Source of the DNA: Corynebacterium auriscanis
Lineage (GTDB): Bacteria; Actinomycetota; Actinomycetes; Mycobacteriales; Mycobacteriaceae
Direction of reading: 5' to 3'
Assembly: GCF_030408435.1 (NCBI RefSeq)
Contig: NZ_CP047046.1
Span: 726,572-790,571, forward strand
DNA length: 64,000 nucleotides
The position numbers and the translations under genes are program-made. Positions 27,425 to 37,967 of the stretch are shown in pieces. The notes under the pieces were generated by a model. The model made no database searches. It had not been told where the DNA came from and was given only the letters and a program-made list of their open reading frames with translations. Numbering within the stretch: the stretch's first letter is position 1; each line of letters opens with the position of its first letter.

Positions 27425-30256
27425 GTGAGTGAAAATAGTGAAAACCGTGCGTCCGAGGCCACCGCTGTGCGTGGCACCATTGGTCCAGATCGTTCTGGAG
27501 CCCTGCCCAAGGCATGGGACCCATCGATCGTAGAGACAACCCTCTACAACGGCTGGGTTGAGGCCGGTTATTTCACGGCGGATACCAGCAGCGATAAGCC
27601 CCCTTTCAGCATTGTTCTGCCACCACCAAACGTGACCGGGCAATTGCACATGGGCCACGCTTTGGACCACACCCTGATGGATGCCATGGCCCGCCGCAAA
27701 CGCATGCAGGGTTATGAGGTTTTGTGGTTGCCTGGTTCTGACCACGCGGGCATCGCTACCCAAACCAAGGTGGAAGCCACACTCAAGGAAACCGAAGGCA
27801 AAGATCGCTTCGACTACGGTCGTGAAGAATTCATTGAGCGCGTGTGGAAGTGGAAGTACCAGTACGGCGATGTTATCTCTAGCCAAATGCGCGCTGTTGG
27901 TGACTCCGTCGACTGGTCCCGCGAGCGTTTCACTTTGGACGACGGGCTGTCCCGTGCGGTGCAGACCATGTTTAAGGAACTGTACGACAAGGGATTGATT
28001 TACCGCGCCAACCGAATGGTGAACTGGTCGCCAGTACTACAAACTGCCATATCCGACATCGAGGTTGTGTACTCCGATGACGAGGGTGAGTTGGTGAGCA
28101 TTCGCTACGGTTCTTTGGATGACAACGAACCACACGTGGTCGTTGCCACCACCCGTGTGGAAACGATGCTGGGAGATGTGGCTGTGGCCGTGCACCCAGA
28201 CGACGAGCGGTATGCGGACATGGTTGGCACCAGCCTGCCACACCCATTCTTGCCTGATCGCCAGATGGTAATCGTGGCCGATGATTACGTGGATCCGGAA
28301 TTCGGTACCGGTGCGGTGAAGATCACGCCTGCACACGACCCGAATGACTTTGCGCTGGGGCAGCGCCACAACCTGCCAATGCCAATCGTTATGAACGAAA
28401 CCGGCCATATTGCGGATACCGGCACAGAATTCGACGGCATGGATCGTTACGAAGCCCGTGAGAAGATTCGCTTGGCTCTCGAGGAACAGGGCAGGATTGT
28501 GGAACGCAAGTTCCCTTACATCCACTCTGTGGGTCACTCCGAGCGCAGCCACGAAGCGATCGAACCTAGGTTGTCCCTGCAATGGTGGGTGAAGGTGGAT
28601 GAGCTGGCCAAGATGGCTGGCGATGCCATTCGCAGTGGTGACACCGTGATTCACCCTAAGTCTCAAGAGCCCCGTTGGTTTGACTGGGTCGATGACATGC
28701 ACGATTGGTGCATTAGTCGTCAGCTGTGGTGGGGGCACCGCATCCCGATTTGGTACGGTCCTGATGGTGAAATTGTCTGCTGTGGTCCCGATGATGAGCC
28801 CCCCACGGGTGAGGGCTGGACACAGGACGAAGATGTCCTAGACACCTGGTTCAGTTCCGGCCTGTGGCCATTTTCCACCATGGGTTGGCCCGAAAAGACC
28901 CCGGAGCTGGAGAAATTCTATCCCACCTCTGTGCTGGTGACCGGGTACGATATCTTGTTCTTCTGGGTAGCGCGCATGATGATGTTCGCAACCTTCGCGG
29001 ACAGTTTGGGTACTTCCGTATTAGGCGAAACCAATGGCGGTGAAGGCCATGCCACCCGTACCGATGGTGCAGTGGCTAACGCAGACCACGGGGATCGCCC
29101 TCAGATCCCTTTCAAGGACGTGTTCTTGCACGGCTTGGTCCGTGACGAAAAGGGCCGCAAAATGTCCAAGTCCTTGGGCAACGGTATCGATCCGATGGAT
29201 TGGGTGCGGGACTATGGTGCGGATGCTCTGCGCTTCACGCTTGCTCGCGGTGCCAACCCAGGTTCCGACTTGCCCGTTGGCGAGGATTCTGCGCAGTCGT
29301 CCCGCAACTTCGCCACCAAGTTGTTCAATGCAACCAAGTTCGCATTGATGAATGGTGCTCAGGTGGGGCAACTACCGGCCCGCGAGGAACTTACCGATGC
29401 TGACCGATGGATTCTGGACCGCCTGGAGCAAGTGCGTGCGCTAGTTGATGACGCCCTGGATCGTTACGAATTCTCCTTGGCTAACGAGAACCTATACAAG
29501 TTCGCCTGGGGCGAATTGTGCGACTGGTACCTAGAAATCGCCAAGGTACAGATCCCCCGCGATTGGGATGTGGCAACGGCGGATGAGGTTCAACGGGGCA
29601 TCAATACCCAGTTAGTGCTGGGCCGTGTGCTGGATGCCGTCCTGCGCCTGCTGCACCCTGCGATGCCATTTGTCACGGAGACCCTGTGGAAGAGCTTGAC
29701 CAATGGCGCCGAGGGTTACCCTGCTTCCCTGGTCATCGCTCCATGGCCTGGCCAGGAACTCACCAATGGCGGTGCAGAGGCCGACCACGTGGCGGCGCGC
29801 CGCATCGATGACATGGTGAAGCTAGTGACCGAGCTGCGCCGGTTCCGTTCAGACCAGGGCGTCAAGCCAACTCAAAAGGTGCCAGCACGAATGGACTTTG
29901 CCGCAGCAGATTTGGCGGAGCTCGAACCTGCGACCCGCTCGTTAGTGAAGCTGCAGCAGCCAGCTGAGGACTTTAGGGCAACAGCGTCCATCGAGGTGCG
30001 CCTATCCCAGGCAACGATCACCGTGGAGCTCGATACCTCGGGCACGGTGGATATCGCCGCTGAGCGCAAGCGCTTAGAGAAGGATCTCGCCGCAGCGCAA
30101 AAGGAACTGGACAATGCAGCTAAGAAGTTGAGCAATGAATCGTTCTTGGCCAAGGCGCCAGAAAAGGTAGTAGAGGGTATCCGCGAACGTCAGCGCGTTG
30201 CGCAAGACGACTTTGATCGCATCACTGCCCGTTTGGAGGGACTTCCGAAGGCATGA
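27425..30256 (+). CDS. valS: Valyl-tRNA synthetase
   Basis: A 943-residue class I synthetase that charges tRNA-Val. HIGH motif in [19 protein letters not shown] at about residues 66-80, a CP1 editing domain, KMSKS motif in [14 protein letters not shown] near residue 579, an anticodon-binding domain, and a C-terminal coiled coil ([19 protein letters not shown]). The start is GTG 27425, leaderless. It overlaps folC by four bases (ATGA at 30253), so the two are translationally coupled. Confidence 0.97.
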   Translation: MSENSENRASEATAVRGTIGPDRSGALPKAWDPSIVETTLYNGWVEAGYFTADTSSDKPPFSIVLPPPNVTGQLHMGHALDHTLMDAMARRKRMQGYEVLWLPGSDHAGIATQTKVEATLKETEGKDRFDYGREEFIERVWKWKYQYGDVISSQMRAVGDSVDWSRERFTLDDGLSRAVQTMFKELYDKGLIYRANRMVNWSPVLQTAISDIEVVYSDDEGELVSIRYGSLDDNEPHVVVATTRVETMLGDVAVAVHPDDERYADMVGTSLPHPFLPDRQMVIVADDYVDPEFGTGAVKITPAHDPNDFALGQRHNLPMPIVMNETGHIADTGTEFDGMDRYEAREKIRLALEEQGRIVERKFPYIHSVGHSERSHEAIEPRLSLQWWVKVDELAKMAGDAIRSGDTVIHPKSQEPRWFDWVDDMHDWCISRQLWWGHRIPIWYGPDGEIVCCGPDDEPPTGEGWTQDEDVLDTWFSSGLWPFSTMGWPEKTPELEKFYPTSVLVTGYDILFFWVARMMMFATFADSLGTSVLGETNGGEGHATRTDGAVANADHGDRPQIPFKDVFLHGLVRDEKGRKMSKSLGNGIDPMDWVRDYGADALRFTLARGANPGSDLPVGEDSAQSSRNFATKLFNATKFALMNGAQVGQLPAREELTDADRWILDRLEQVRALVDDALDRYEFSLANENLYKFAWGELCDWYLEIAKVQIPRDWDVATADEVQRGINTQLVLGRVLDAVLRLLHPAMPFVTETLWKSLTNGAEGYPASLVIAPWPGQELTNGGAEADHVAARRIDDMVKLVTELRRFRSDQGVKPTQKVPARMDFAAADLAELEPATRSLVKLQQPAEDFRATASIEVRLSQATITVELDTSGTVDIAAERKRLEKDLAAAQKELDNAAKKLSNESFLAKAPEKVVEGIRERQRVAQDDFDRITARLEGLPKA

Positions 30257-31950
30257 CAGATTCGCAACGCGGGCTCCACAACGACTATGAGTCCGACGAC
30301 CACGAGCCCAATGCCCCCAAGGCCAATGACCTCGACCACCTCGAAGAAGTCAGCATGGGGGACCTTTCACTCGGAGACACCGGGTTAACACTTCCCATCG
30401 ATGCAGGCCAGGGGCGATTGGACAGCGGGTTACCCTCCGGTGGCACCACCGCAACCCAAGGTGGTGAGGGTACCGGGTTGCCAGGCCCAACCGGAGCAGA
30501 TGGCCCGTTGGTGGATGCCGATGGGGAGCAGGTGGTGCCCCCGCGTCCTATCACCACGGAGGACATGAAGGACCTCGCGGAGGTCGAAGCGGAACTGGAC
30601 CAGCGGTGGCCGGAAACCAAGATCGATCCCACGCTGGAGCGTGTTCAGCTGCTGATGGATTTGCTGGGCAATCCCGAGCGAGCGTTTCCCGTCATCCACG
30701 TCGCCGGGACGAACGGTAAAACGTCCACTGTTCGTATGATCGAATCGCTGATGCGTGCGTTCCACCGTCGAACGGGGCGTACTACCAGCCCCCACTTGCA
30801 GATCGTTACCGAGCGCATCGCGGTCGACGGCGAACCCATCCACCCTCGTGACTACATAGCCACATGGCGCGAGATTCAGCCATACGTCGAGATGGTGGAT
30901 GCCAAGAGCCAGGCTAACGGCGGGCCCAAGATGAGCAAGTTCGAAGTGCTCGTCGCGATGGCCTATTCCAGTTTCGCAGATGCCCCGGTGGACGTGGCGG
31001 TTGTGGAAACGGGTATGGGCGGCAGGTGGGATGCCACCAATGTGGTCAATGCCGACGTGGCGGTGATCACACCCATCGGGCTGGATCACATGGATTACCT
31101 CGGAGACACCATTGAGGAAATCGCTGCCGAAAAGGCGGGTATCATCAAGTCCCGCTGGGATGCTGACGACCTTCTCACCCCACCGGATAATGTCACGGTG
31201 ATCGCTGAGCAAGACCCCGATGCAATGCGGGTAGTACTGGCAGAAGCCGTTGATAAGGATTCCGCGGTCGCTCGTGCCGGCAGCGAATTCGGTGTCGCTG
31301 ACGCGCAGATTGCCGTCGGTGGTCAGCAGATCACGCTCAGGGGGCTGGGCGGTATGTATGAAGACATCTTCTTGCCCCTGTCCGGTGAGCATCAAGCGCG
31401 CAACGCGGCTGTGGCCCTGGCTGCTGTTGAAGCGTTCTTCGGTGCAGGTAGTGGCCGTCAGCTGGATATCGATACTGTTCGCGAGGGCTTTGCCAAGGTC
31501 ACCTCACCCGGTCGCCTAGAGCGTGTGCGCTCGGCCCCCAGTGTTTTCATCGATGCCTCACACAACCCCCACGGCGCCAAGGCCTTGGCCGCCGCGGTTG
31601 CTCGGGATTTTTCTTTCCGACGCCTCGTTGGTGTCGTCGGCGTGCTTGGCGATAAAGACGCCCGAGGCATCCTTGCAGCTCTAGAACCCGTGCTCGATGA
31701 AGTTGTTATCACTCGAACGCAGTCGCCGCGGGCGCTGAATGAAGAAACCCTAGCGGAGTACGCTCGGGATGCTTTCGGGGAAGAACGGGTGCATGTCACC
31801 ACCAACCTGCCCGGTGCGGTGGAGTTGGCTATCGAGCTGGCCGAAGATGACGGCGATGAAGGCATGGTCAGTGGGGCGGGGGTGCTCATCACCGGCTCGG
31901 TGGTGACAGCGGGCGAGGCCCGTACGCTATTCGGCAAGCAACCGTGCTGA
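30253..31950 (+). CDS. folC: Folylpolyglutamate synthase / dihydrofolate synthase with acidic N-terminal extension
   Basis: A 565-residue Mur-ligase-like enzyme adding glutamate to dihydropteroate or folates. The P-loop [13 protein letters not shown] is near residue 149, and [33 protein letters not shown] and [16 protein letters not shown] follow in order. The C-terminal ligase domain has [14 protein letters not shown]. Family members are about 430-510 residues; the first ~100 residues here are Asp/Gly/Pro-rich and probably disordered. It overlaps valS by four bases and is followed by DUF4233 and ndk as in other corynebacteria. Confidence 0.95.
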   Translation: MTDSQRGLHNDYESDDHEPNAPKANDLDHLEEVSMGDLSLGDTGLTLPIDAGQGRLDSGLPSGGTTATQGGEGTGLPGPTGADGPLVDADGEQVVPPRPITTEDMKDLAEVEAELDQRWPETKIDPTLERVQLLMDLLGNPERAFPVIHVAGTNGKTSTVRMIESLMRAFHRRTGRTTSPHLQIVTERIAVDGEPIHPRDYIATWREIQPYVEMVDAKSQANGGPKMSKFEVLVAMAYSSFADAPVDVAVVETGMGGRWDATNVVNADVAVITPIGLDHMDYLGDTIEEIAAEKAGIIKSRWDADDLLTPPDNVTVIAEQDPDAMRVVLAEAVDKDSAVARAGSEFGVADAQIAVGGQQITLRGLGGMYEDIFLPLSGEHQARNAAVALAAVEAFFGAGSGRQLDIDTVREGFAKVTSPGRLERVRSAPSVFIDASHNPHGAKALAAAVARDFSFRRLVGVVGVLGDKDARGILAALEPVLDEVVITRTQSPRALNEETLAEYARDAFGEERVHVTTNLPGAVELAIELAEDDGDEGMVSGAGVLITGSVVTAGEARTLFGKQPC

Positions 31951-32111
31951 TCGCCTGCCCCGGTCAGCACAGCGGCTTCGGGTCCAGCGTAACGGGCACG
32001 AGGTTTTCGTTACCTCCGCACCCAGGGGGTAGCGTTAATTCCTATGCGACCCTGGGACGTGGGGTCGCGTGGCGTCGGGTGTAAAAAACCACGAGAAATC
32101 AAGGAGAAGCA

Positions 32112-32576
32112 GTGGCAAAAAACCGTGCTCACGATCTGCAGATGGGCCCATTTGGCCCAGGGCATGAGCCGGCGGCGGACCCGCTGAAAGGCCTACGGGG
32201 TGTGATGGCGGGTACCCACATTTTGGAGGCTCTCGTTGTCCTACTGGGGCTGACTGTGGTGACCCGGATTCACGACGGGGAATACGCGACAACATTCAAC
32301 ATTGTGTACGTGACCGTCGTGGGCGTGGCGATGATTGTGGCAGCTTTCCTGCAAAAGGCGAAGTTCGCTGACATCTTGAATATCGGGTTGCAGGTTTTTG
32401 CGATCGCAGGGTTTGTGGTGCACCCGTCCATTGGTGCGATGGGCCTGCTGTTCGCAGCGGTCTGGTGGTATATCTACCACCTGAAAAAGAATCTCATCGA
32501 GCGCATGAAGCGCGGGCTGTTGCCCTCCCAGCACGTGGGACCGGACGGTAAGTTCGATTCGATCAAGCCTGAGTAA
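32112..32576 (+). CDS. DUF4233 membrane protein
   Basis: A 154-residue protein with about four hydrophobic helices ([63 protein letters not shown]). It is the DUF4233 protein that regularly lies between folC and ndk in Corynebacterium and Mycobacterium. Function unknown. GTG 32112 follows AAGGAG with about 6 bases spacing. A 7-bp perfect hairpin (GCGACCC/GGGTCGC at 32046-32068) lies in the upstream gap. Confidence 0.8.
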   Translation: MAKNRAHDLQMGPFGPGHEPAADPLKGLRGVMAGTHILEALVVLLGLTVVTRIHDGEYATTFNIVYVTVVGVAMIVAAFLQKAKFADILNIGLQVFAIAGFVVHPSIGAMGLLFAAVWWYIYHLKKNLIERMKRGLLPSQHVGPDGKFDSIKPE

Positions 32577-32597
32577 GCAGTGCGGAGTACAGCACGG

Positions 32598-32603
32598 TAG
32601 ACT
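32598..32603 (+). promoter_or_regulatory. -10 box of leaderless ndk
   Basis: TAGACT with a 7-base spacer to ATG 32611. Confidence 0.5.
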
Positions 32604-32610
32604 TTTGGGC

Positions 32611-33021
32611 ATGACTGAACGTACTTTGATTCTGATCAAGCCAGACGGTGTTAAGAATGGCCACGTAGGCGAGATCATCGCTCGCATCGAGCGCAAGGGC
32701 CTGAAGCTGGCTGCTTTGGACCTGCGCGTTACCGACCGGGAGACCGCAGAGAAGCACTACGCGGAGCACTCCGACAAGCCATTTTTCGGTGAGCTCGTGG
32801 ACTTCATCACCTCCGCCCCGCTGGTTGCGGGCATCGTCGAGGGCGAGCGTGCAATTGAGGCATGGCGCCAGCTCGCGGGTGGCACCGACCCAGTTTCTAA
32901 GGCCACGCCGGGCACCATCCGCGGTGACTTCGCCTTGACTGTGGGCGAGAACGTTGTGCACGGTTCCGACTCTCCAGAGTCCGCTGAGCGCGAGATCGGA
33001 ATCTGGTTCCCTAACCTGTAA
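32611..33021 (+). CDS. ndk: Nucleoside diphosphate kinase
   Basis: A 136-residue kinase that moves the gamma phosphate between nucleoside triphosphates and diphosphates. [13 protein letters not shown] at the N-terminus, RPFFGEL-like [10 protein letters not shown], and the active-site His in [17 protein letters not shown] are standard. ATG 32611 (MTERTLIL) is taken rather than the TTG two codons earlier because a -10 box lies 7 bases upstream. A terminator follows. Confidence 0.97.
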   Translation: MTERTLILIKPDGVKNGHVGEIIARIERKGLKLAALDLRVTDRETAEKHYAEHSDKPFFGELVDFITSAPLVAGIVEGERAIEAWRQLAGGTDPVSKATPGTIRGDFALTVGENVVHGSDSPESAEREIGIWFPNL

Positions 33022-33058
33022 CCCACCAGCGCTTTATCCCAGCGTTGGCGAATTGACT

Positions 33059-33099
33059 AACCCGTCACATCCGAGCAACCCCGGAAGTGGCGGGTTTTC
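33059..33099 (+). terminator. Terminator after ndk
   Basis: AACCCGTCAC pairs with GTGGCGGGTT (one mismatch) around a loop of about 18 bases, followed by TTCC. Confidence 0.6.
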
Positions 33100-33146
33100 C
33101 ATGCTTATGCGTTGCTGCACTGCTTTGGGCATACAGCAATTTCGGG

Positions 33147-33917
33147 CTAGCTCACCTGAGGCATTAGTGGCAGCCCCACGCTTTTCTTGAATGCCTCGCG
33201 ACCCTTTTCGGTGAGCGTTACCCAGTGCACGCGGCCATCGTGGGAGCGGAGTTCCCGGATCAGCACGGCCTGGCCGGAACGTACTAGTTCATCAAGTGCG
33301 GCTTGTGTTGCGTTGGCATCCATTCCGTATTGAGCTACGGACTCGATGAGGGCATCGGTTCGAATTTGGTAACCACCGGGGACGATCTGGCTGGCGTAAA
33401 GGTACGCGCGCAGCCACTCGGCATCGTTGTGGATGTGAAGGGCGCCGTCACTATCTATGTTTTTCACTAGTGAATAATGAACCGGTCGCCACGCGGGTGA
33501 ACGCATGGCGATCCACATGATTACTCCGGCGAGAGCGGCGAACACGGTGGCAAACGCCCAACTGGCGAATAATCGAGACATGTTGAGGGGGATGAACATG
33601 AGCAGCAGCACGATCACCCCCCGGCCTTCTTCTTTCCAACTCCACGGTGTGCGGGCCAGTTCTGCATCCGTTTTCATGGGGGAGTAGTCGTTACCGCGCT
33701 TGCCCTTGTGGCGCAATCTGAACCACCACACCAGTCCAATTGCCAACGCTAGAAGTAGCAGGATGAGCGCAGGTAGTGTGCCCTTCTGGGGCGAAGCGGC
33801 CGTGAATGCTGCGATCGCGGTCAATACAGCGACAGTTAGCCTGCCGCCAACGCTAGGTTGGGTAGCCGAACTGATACCGAGGAGCGTGGGTTTGTCCAAA
33901 GCCGCGGGAGAATTCAT
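33147..33917 (-). CDS. Membrane protein with winged-helix-like C-terminal domain
   Basis: A 256-residue protein that I do not recognise by name. It has two pairs of hydrophobic helices (LTVAVLTAIAAFTAASP and LPALILLLLALAIGLVWWF; GVIVLLLMFIPLNM and FATVFAALAGVIMWIAM). The C-terminal ~85 residues are soluble, with alternating helices and VHWVTLTEKGREAFKK, which resembles the wing of a MarR or PadR-type domain. A membrane-bound DNA- or RNA-binding protein is possible but unproven. ATG 33917 is set by TACGAT 7 bases upstream. It is convergent with ndk and divergent from rne. Confidence 0.6.
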   Translation of the reverse strand: MNSPAALDKPTLLGISSATQPSVGGRLTVAVLTAIAAFTAASPQKGTLPALILLLLALAIGLVWWFRLRHKGKRGNDYSPMKTDAELARTPWSWKEEGRGVIVLLLMFIPLNMSRLFASWAFATVFAALAGVIMWIAMRSPAWRPVHYSLVKNIDSDGALHIHNDAEWLRAYLYASQIVPGGYQIRTDALIESVAQYGMDANATQAALDELVRSGQAVLIRELRSHDGRVHWVTLTEKGREAFKKSVGLPLMPQVS

Positions 33918-33924
33918 ACCAGCG

Positions 33925-33930
33925 ATCGTA
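33925..33930 (-). promoter_or_regulatory. -10 box of leaderless membrane-protein gene
   Basis: TACGAT on the minus strand, 7 bases before ATG 33917. Confidence 0.45.
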
Positions 33931-34080
33931 ACAATCGCGTTCCCGTTTCACACTGCCAACAGGCATGGTTCGCGCAGATGTATGACACAATAGAAAGCAG
34001 GTCAGCACCGTCCACAACGATGATGCGACGCAGTAGTGCCGGCCATAAAACTTAAATACACAGCTTTTACAAGGAGAATC

Positions 34081-37000
34081 GTGGCGAAAATCAGCCCGGA
34101 ACTTGCAGCTCAGGCTGCCCAAATTAATACCGAGGAGTGGGGGGCCAAGGTGCGAGTCCACCTGCTGGCCAAGCAGCTGGGACTGCGCGCGTCCGAACTA
34201 CTTCCACATATCGAATCTGCCGGTATCGAGGGCAAGAAGGTGCAGTCTTCCCTCACTAAGCAGGAAGCTGAAAGTGTTGTTGTGGCTTTGTCATCGGGGG
34301 ATGACGCCACGTCGCAGCCGGAAACGCCTTCCGCGGGGAAGTCGGCGTCGAAGAAAGAAAAGGCAAACAAGCCCCAGCGGAAGAAAACGGCAACGAGGAA
34401 GAAAACTCAGGTTGCTGGTGCGAATGCTGCCGAAGCTGGCCGGGAGGACGTGGCGGACAAGCCTGAGAAGACGGAGCCGGTTTCGAAGCCTGAGACCATT
34501 GAAAAGGGTCAGGCGGAGCAGGTAGAGCCAGCCGAGCAGGCCGAACCACAGGATCAGTCAGGGCAGGAAGAGCAGAGCGAACAGACCAAGCAGGCCAAGC
34601 GGAGCAAGCGGGTCGAGCTGACCGAGCAGGCCGAACCACAGGATCAGTCAGGGCAGGAAGAGCAGAGCGAACAGACTACGCAGGCCGAGCAGAGCGAACA
34701 GACTACGCAGGCCGAGCAGACGGGTGGTGGCCAGGGTGGTGCATCGCAGCGGCGTCGTGCTCGCCGCAGGGTAGTGCGCCGCGTGATTGGACGTTCCGCA
34801 AACCAGAGCGCGCCCGCGAATGAAGGTGCCGCTGCGCAGACGGAAAACGCTGCGAGCGATAGTGCTGCTCGCGGTGGCGGTGCGGACGACAATGATGCGC
34901 AGAAAGCGGGGGCGAATCAGAGTGCTGCCAAGGATGACAAGCGAGCAGGCGCTCAGCGGCGGAAGTCTAAGAATGACCAAGCCGCTTCGACCCCTAAGCG
35001 TGTCGAGGAACTGCACCCTGCCGAGCGTGATGAATCCGACGTTGTGGATCAACCTGTTCGTCTGAAGGGGTCCACCCGTTTGGCATCTCAGCGTCAGTGG
35101 CGGCGCGAGAACCGCGAACGTACCCAGACTGTAAGTCGATCTGCGTTCTTGGCCCGTCGCGAATCCGTTGAGCGGAAGTTGGTGGTGCGTGATTCTCATC
35201 GCTCTGATCACCAAGGCCTGACTACTCAGGTTGGAGTGGTCGAAGACGGCATGCTGGTGGAACACTTCGTAACTAGTGAGACGCAGCAGTCGATGGTGGG
35301 CAACATCTACCTCGGCCGCGTACAGAACGTCCTGTCCAGCATGGAGGCCGCGTTCATCGACATTGGTACTGGCCGTAATGCTGTCCTGTATGCGGGCGAG
35401 ATGAATTGGCACTCGCCCCACCTGCATTCCAAGAACCGCCGTATTGATTCGGCCTTGAAAGCGGGTGACCAGATCCTGGTGCAGGTCATTAAGGACCCAG
35501 TCGGGCATAAGGGCGCTCGGTTGAGCAACCGAGTGAGTTTCGCCGGGCGCTACTTGGTTTACTTCCCCGGAGGAACGACCGCGGGTATTTCCCGGAAGTT
35601 GCCTGAACCGGAGCGTAAGCGACTGAAAGACATCCTGGCCAATGTGATTCCCGGTGACGGCGGAGCCATTATCCGCACGGCAGCTGAGAATGTCCCTGAA
35701 GAACTAATCGGGGAGGACGTGGCACGCCTGCACTCCATCTGGGAAAAGGTCAGCAAGGAAGAAGTGAAAGCTCGCGACCGCAAGGGTGCGAAGCCGATCA
35801 CGCTCTACGAAGAGCCAAACATGCTGGTCAAGGTTGTCCGTGACATCTTCAATGAGGATTTCAAGGAACTTGTCGTCGATGGCGCAAAGTCGTGGCAAGT
35901 GGTTCGTGACTATGTGTCACGCATGGCACCTGACTTGCAAGGTCGGCTCATCAAGTGGAATCCCGATAGGCACGAAGGCGAAGATGTTTTCGCCGCGATG
36001 AACCTAGACGAGCAGCTGACGAAGGCGCTGTCGCGGAAGGTATGGCTGCCATCCGGTGGGCACCTCATCATTGATCCGACCGAGGCCATGACGGTCATTG
36101 ACGTTAACACGGGATCGTTTGTCGGCTCCGGTGGAAACCTCGAGGAAACGGTTACTCAGAACAACCTTGAAGCGGCCGAAGAGATCGTTCGCCAGATGCG
36201 CTTGCGTGACCTGGGCGGCATGATTGTCGTGGATTTCATCGACATGGTATTGGAAGAAAACCGGGACCTCGTGCTGCGTCGTCTGACCGAGTACCTTGGC
36301 CGGGACCGTACCCGTCACAAGGTCAGTGAAGTGACGTCGCTGGGCTTGGTGCAGATGACCCGTAAGCGTTTAGGTACCGGTTTGCTGGAGACCTTCTCCA
36401 CGATCTGTACCGAATGCGACGGTCGCGGTGTGATCTTGCACGCTGATCCTGTGGAGCATGAGGAGGAAGAAGCGCCACGCCGCGATCACGGCCACCGGAA
36501 GGAACGCCAGCAAGCGCGACGTCAACAAGTCATGCGTGAAGGTACGGGCAAGCCACGTCGCGATGAATCCTCCCGTCGTGGTGACAAAGCACACCGTGAC
36601 AACAACCAAGCTGGGTCCAGCTCGACTGAGGTGGGATCGCCCGCTGAGTTGGCATCTTCTGCGGAGCAGACCGAGTCGCGCAGTCACGATAAGGCCACAT
36701 CTACCCGTCGAGTGCGCCGCCGTCGCGTTGTGCGTAGCGTGACGGGATCGCAGCCCGATACCGATGCGCGCAACGTTGATGAGGGCCTGACCCATCGTCG
36801 TCGCACCAAGGGCAACAACCTAGCCGATGACGGACAGGCAAAGACTAACCGTCGCCGGCGTGCAAATGACGTGGCTATCGACGACATCGCAGCATCCGCC
36901 TTGCGCAATGCAAAAGCTGAGGATCCAGATGAGCCATCGGGTGCTGACTACATGCCCAACGATGCGCATGGTGATGAGAGGGCTTCTCAGCGCATCGCGC

Positions 37001-37659
37001 GGAATAACCGAGGCAACCGGGGCAACCGCGATTACCGGGACAACCGAGGCAACCAGGGCAACCGCGATAACCGGGACAGCCGCGATAACCAGGACACCCA
37101 AGGCAACCGCGACAAGGACAGCGAAGGCGTAAGCGCGTCCCGCCGTCGTCGCGTTCGCCGCGTTGTCCGTGCGCGCCACGTGAATGCCGCGAACACTTTG
37201 GAGCAAGGTCAGGCGCCAGCCGATAGGGCCTCATCGAGTACAGAACACACCGATGTCACCCAATCCGAAGCGACGCAGTCTCGTGAATCGCAGTCCAGCG
37301 ATTCCCGGAAGCAGCGAACGGCACGTGGTCGCCACGCGGACTCGCAGACTTTCGAAGAAGCGAAGGCTGAGTTCGAAGCTTCACCGCGCCGGAAGCGCCA
37401 AACGCGCGGTAATTCGCGGTCAGACATTGCACCACAACCGGAGGACTTTGAGCGCACCGGCGCTAAGGACCCCGGTCAAGGTGGGCGCGGTTGGAGCAAC
37501 CGAACCCGGGACGGCCGCAACCAGAACAACCGCAACAATCGCGGTCATGACGGCCAAGGTCAGGTTAACCGCGGAACGGGACAGCAACTGGATAGTGCTG
37601 CCCCACGCGGTGGCCGTGGCACCCGTCGTGTGCGTCGCGTGGTTCGCAAGCGAACCTAG
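34081..37659 (+). CDS. rne: Ribonuclease E/G with long low-complexity arms
   Basis: A 1192-residue endoribonuclease for mRNA decay and rRNA or tRNA processing. The catalytic core lies in the middle (about residues 380-800): S1 domain around GNIYLGRVQNVLSSMEAAFI, FPGGTTAGISRKL, catalytic DVNTGSFVG, and the zinc-link CTECDGRG. The N-terminal ~330 residues hold an IF2-N-like segment (MAKISPELAAQ, VRVHLLAKQLGLRASELLPH) and then a Gln/Glu/Ala-rich repeat region. The C-terminal ~370 residues are Arg/Asn/Gly-rich, with GNRGNR and DNRD repeats and RRRVRRVVR patches fit for RNA binding. GTG 34081 follows AAGGAG; upstream in-frame codons are ignored. It precedes rplU, as in related genomes. Confidence 0.95.
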   Translation: MAKISPELAAQAAQINTEEWGAKVRVHLLAKQLGLRASELLPHIESAGIEGKKVQSSLTKQEAESVVVALSSGDDATSQPETPSAGKSASKKEKANKPQRKKTATRKKTQVAGANAAEAGREDVADKPEKTEPVSKPETIEKGQAEQVEPAEQAEPQDQSGQEEQSEQTKQAKRSKRVELTEQAEPQDQSGQEEQSEQTTQAEQSEQTTQAEQTGGGQGGASQRRRARRRVVRRVIGRSANQSAPANEGAAAQTENAASDSAARGGGADDNDAQKAGANQSAAKDDKRAGAQRRKSKNDQAASTPKRVEELHPAERDESDVVDQPVRLKGSTRLASQRQWRRENRERTQTVSRSAFLARRESVERKLVVRDSHRSDHQGLTTQVGVVEDGMLVEHFVTSETQQSMVGNIYLGRVQNVLSSMEAAFIDIGTGRNAVLYAGEMNWHSPHLHSKNRRIDSALKAGDQILVQVIKDPVGHKGARLSNRVSFAGRYLVYFPGGTTAGISRKLPEPERKRLKDILANVIPGDGGAIIRTAAENVPEELIGEDVARLHSIWEKVSKEEVKARDRKGAKPITLYEEPNMLVKVVRDIFNEDFKELVVDGAKSWQVVRDYVSRMAPDLQGRLIKWNPDRHEGEDVFAAMNLDEQLTKALSRKVWLPSGGHLIIDPTEAMTVIDVNTGSFVGSGGNLEETVTQNNLEAAEEIVRQMRLRDLGGMIVVDFIDMVLEENRDLVLRRLTEYLGRDRTRHKVSEVTSLGLVQMTRKRLGTGLLETFSTICTECDGRGVILHADPVEHEEEEAPRRDHGHRKERQQARRQQVMREGTGKPRRDESSRRGDKAHRDNNQAGSSSTEVGSPAELASSAEQTESRSHDKATSTRRVRRRRVVRSVTGSQPDTDARNVDEGLTHRRRTKGNNLADDGQAKTNRRRRANDVAIDDIAASALRNAKAEDPDEPSGADYMPNDAHGDERASQRIARNNRGNRGNRDYRDNRGNQGNRDNRDSRDNQDTQGNRDKDSEGVSASRRRRVRRVVRARHVNAANTLEQGQAPADRASSSTEHTDVTQSEATQSRESQSSDSRKQRTARGRHADSQTFEEAKAEFEASPRRKRQTRGNSRSDIAPQPEDFERTGAKDPGQGGRGWSNRTRDGRNQNNRNNRGHDGQGQVNRGTGQQLDSAAPRGGRGTRRVRRVVRKRT
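34534..34720 (+). repeat. In-frame repeats in the N-terminal arm of RNase E
   Basis: A 53-bp block at 34534-34586 (starts GAGCAGGCCGAACCACAGG) recurs at 34624-34676, period 90. A 27-bp unit (starts AACAGACTACGCAGGCCGAG) follows at 34670 and 34697. All are in frame and encode QAEPQDQSGQEEQSEQT-like sequence. Confidence 0.92.
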
Positions 37660-37706
37660 CGGGGAAAGCATGCTGCTCAAGTGCAGACAAAGAGCCTTTT
37701 GTGGCG

Positions 37707-37722
37707 CGTGTGAAACCACACG
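37707..37722 (+). terminator. Hairpin after rne
   Basis: CGTGTG-AAAC-CACACG, perfect 6-bp stem, with a loose T-rich stretch downstream that also carries the rplU promoter. Weak as a terminator. Confidence 0.3.
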
Positions 37723-37731
37723 AGGGTGATT

Positions 37732-37759
37732 TTGTTTCCAGCCTTTTTAGGGGTAGTCT
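37732..37759 (+). promoter_or_regulatory. Promoter of the rplU leader
   Basis: TTGTTT (37732-37737), 16-base spacer, TAGTCT (37754-37759). It would start transcription near 37766, just before the first leader helix, giving a leader of about 200 bases. Confidence 0.55.
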
Positions 37760-37771
37760 TGAGCAGTCGCT

Positions 37772-37856
37772 GTTCAATTGTGAGGTGGCTTGCACACTCA
37801 TGCGTGCATCCGCCCAGCTCGCAGCCCAGAAGCTTTGCAGGGCTGACCAATTGAAC
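37772..37856 (+). ncRNA. Structured rplU leader: candidate three-way-junction RNA
   Basis: P1 is GTTCAATTG (37772-37780) with CAATTGAAC (37848-37856), 9 perfect pairs. Enclosed are P2, TGCAC (37791-37795) with GTGCA (37804-37808), and P3, CAGCCC (37822-37827) with GGGCTG (37840-37845). Position and size suit an autoregulatory ribosomal-protein leader bound by L21 or L27. I cannot tell whether it matches a described family. Confidence 0.55.
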
Positions 37857-37967
37857 GCAGTGAAAGCAATAAGTCCAGTCAGGGTGCTTCTGCTCGTGCC
37901 GTCGTTGTTAGGTACGACCGCGGGGGCTGCCTGAACCGAGTAGAGAAATTTAAAGGGGTAGCCCTAC

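Noticed and set aside
34648-35508. Long open frame antisense to rne
   Set aside because: It mirrors the codon bias and low-complexity repeats of rne, and has no ribosome site or recognisable domain.
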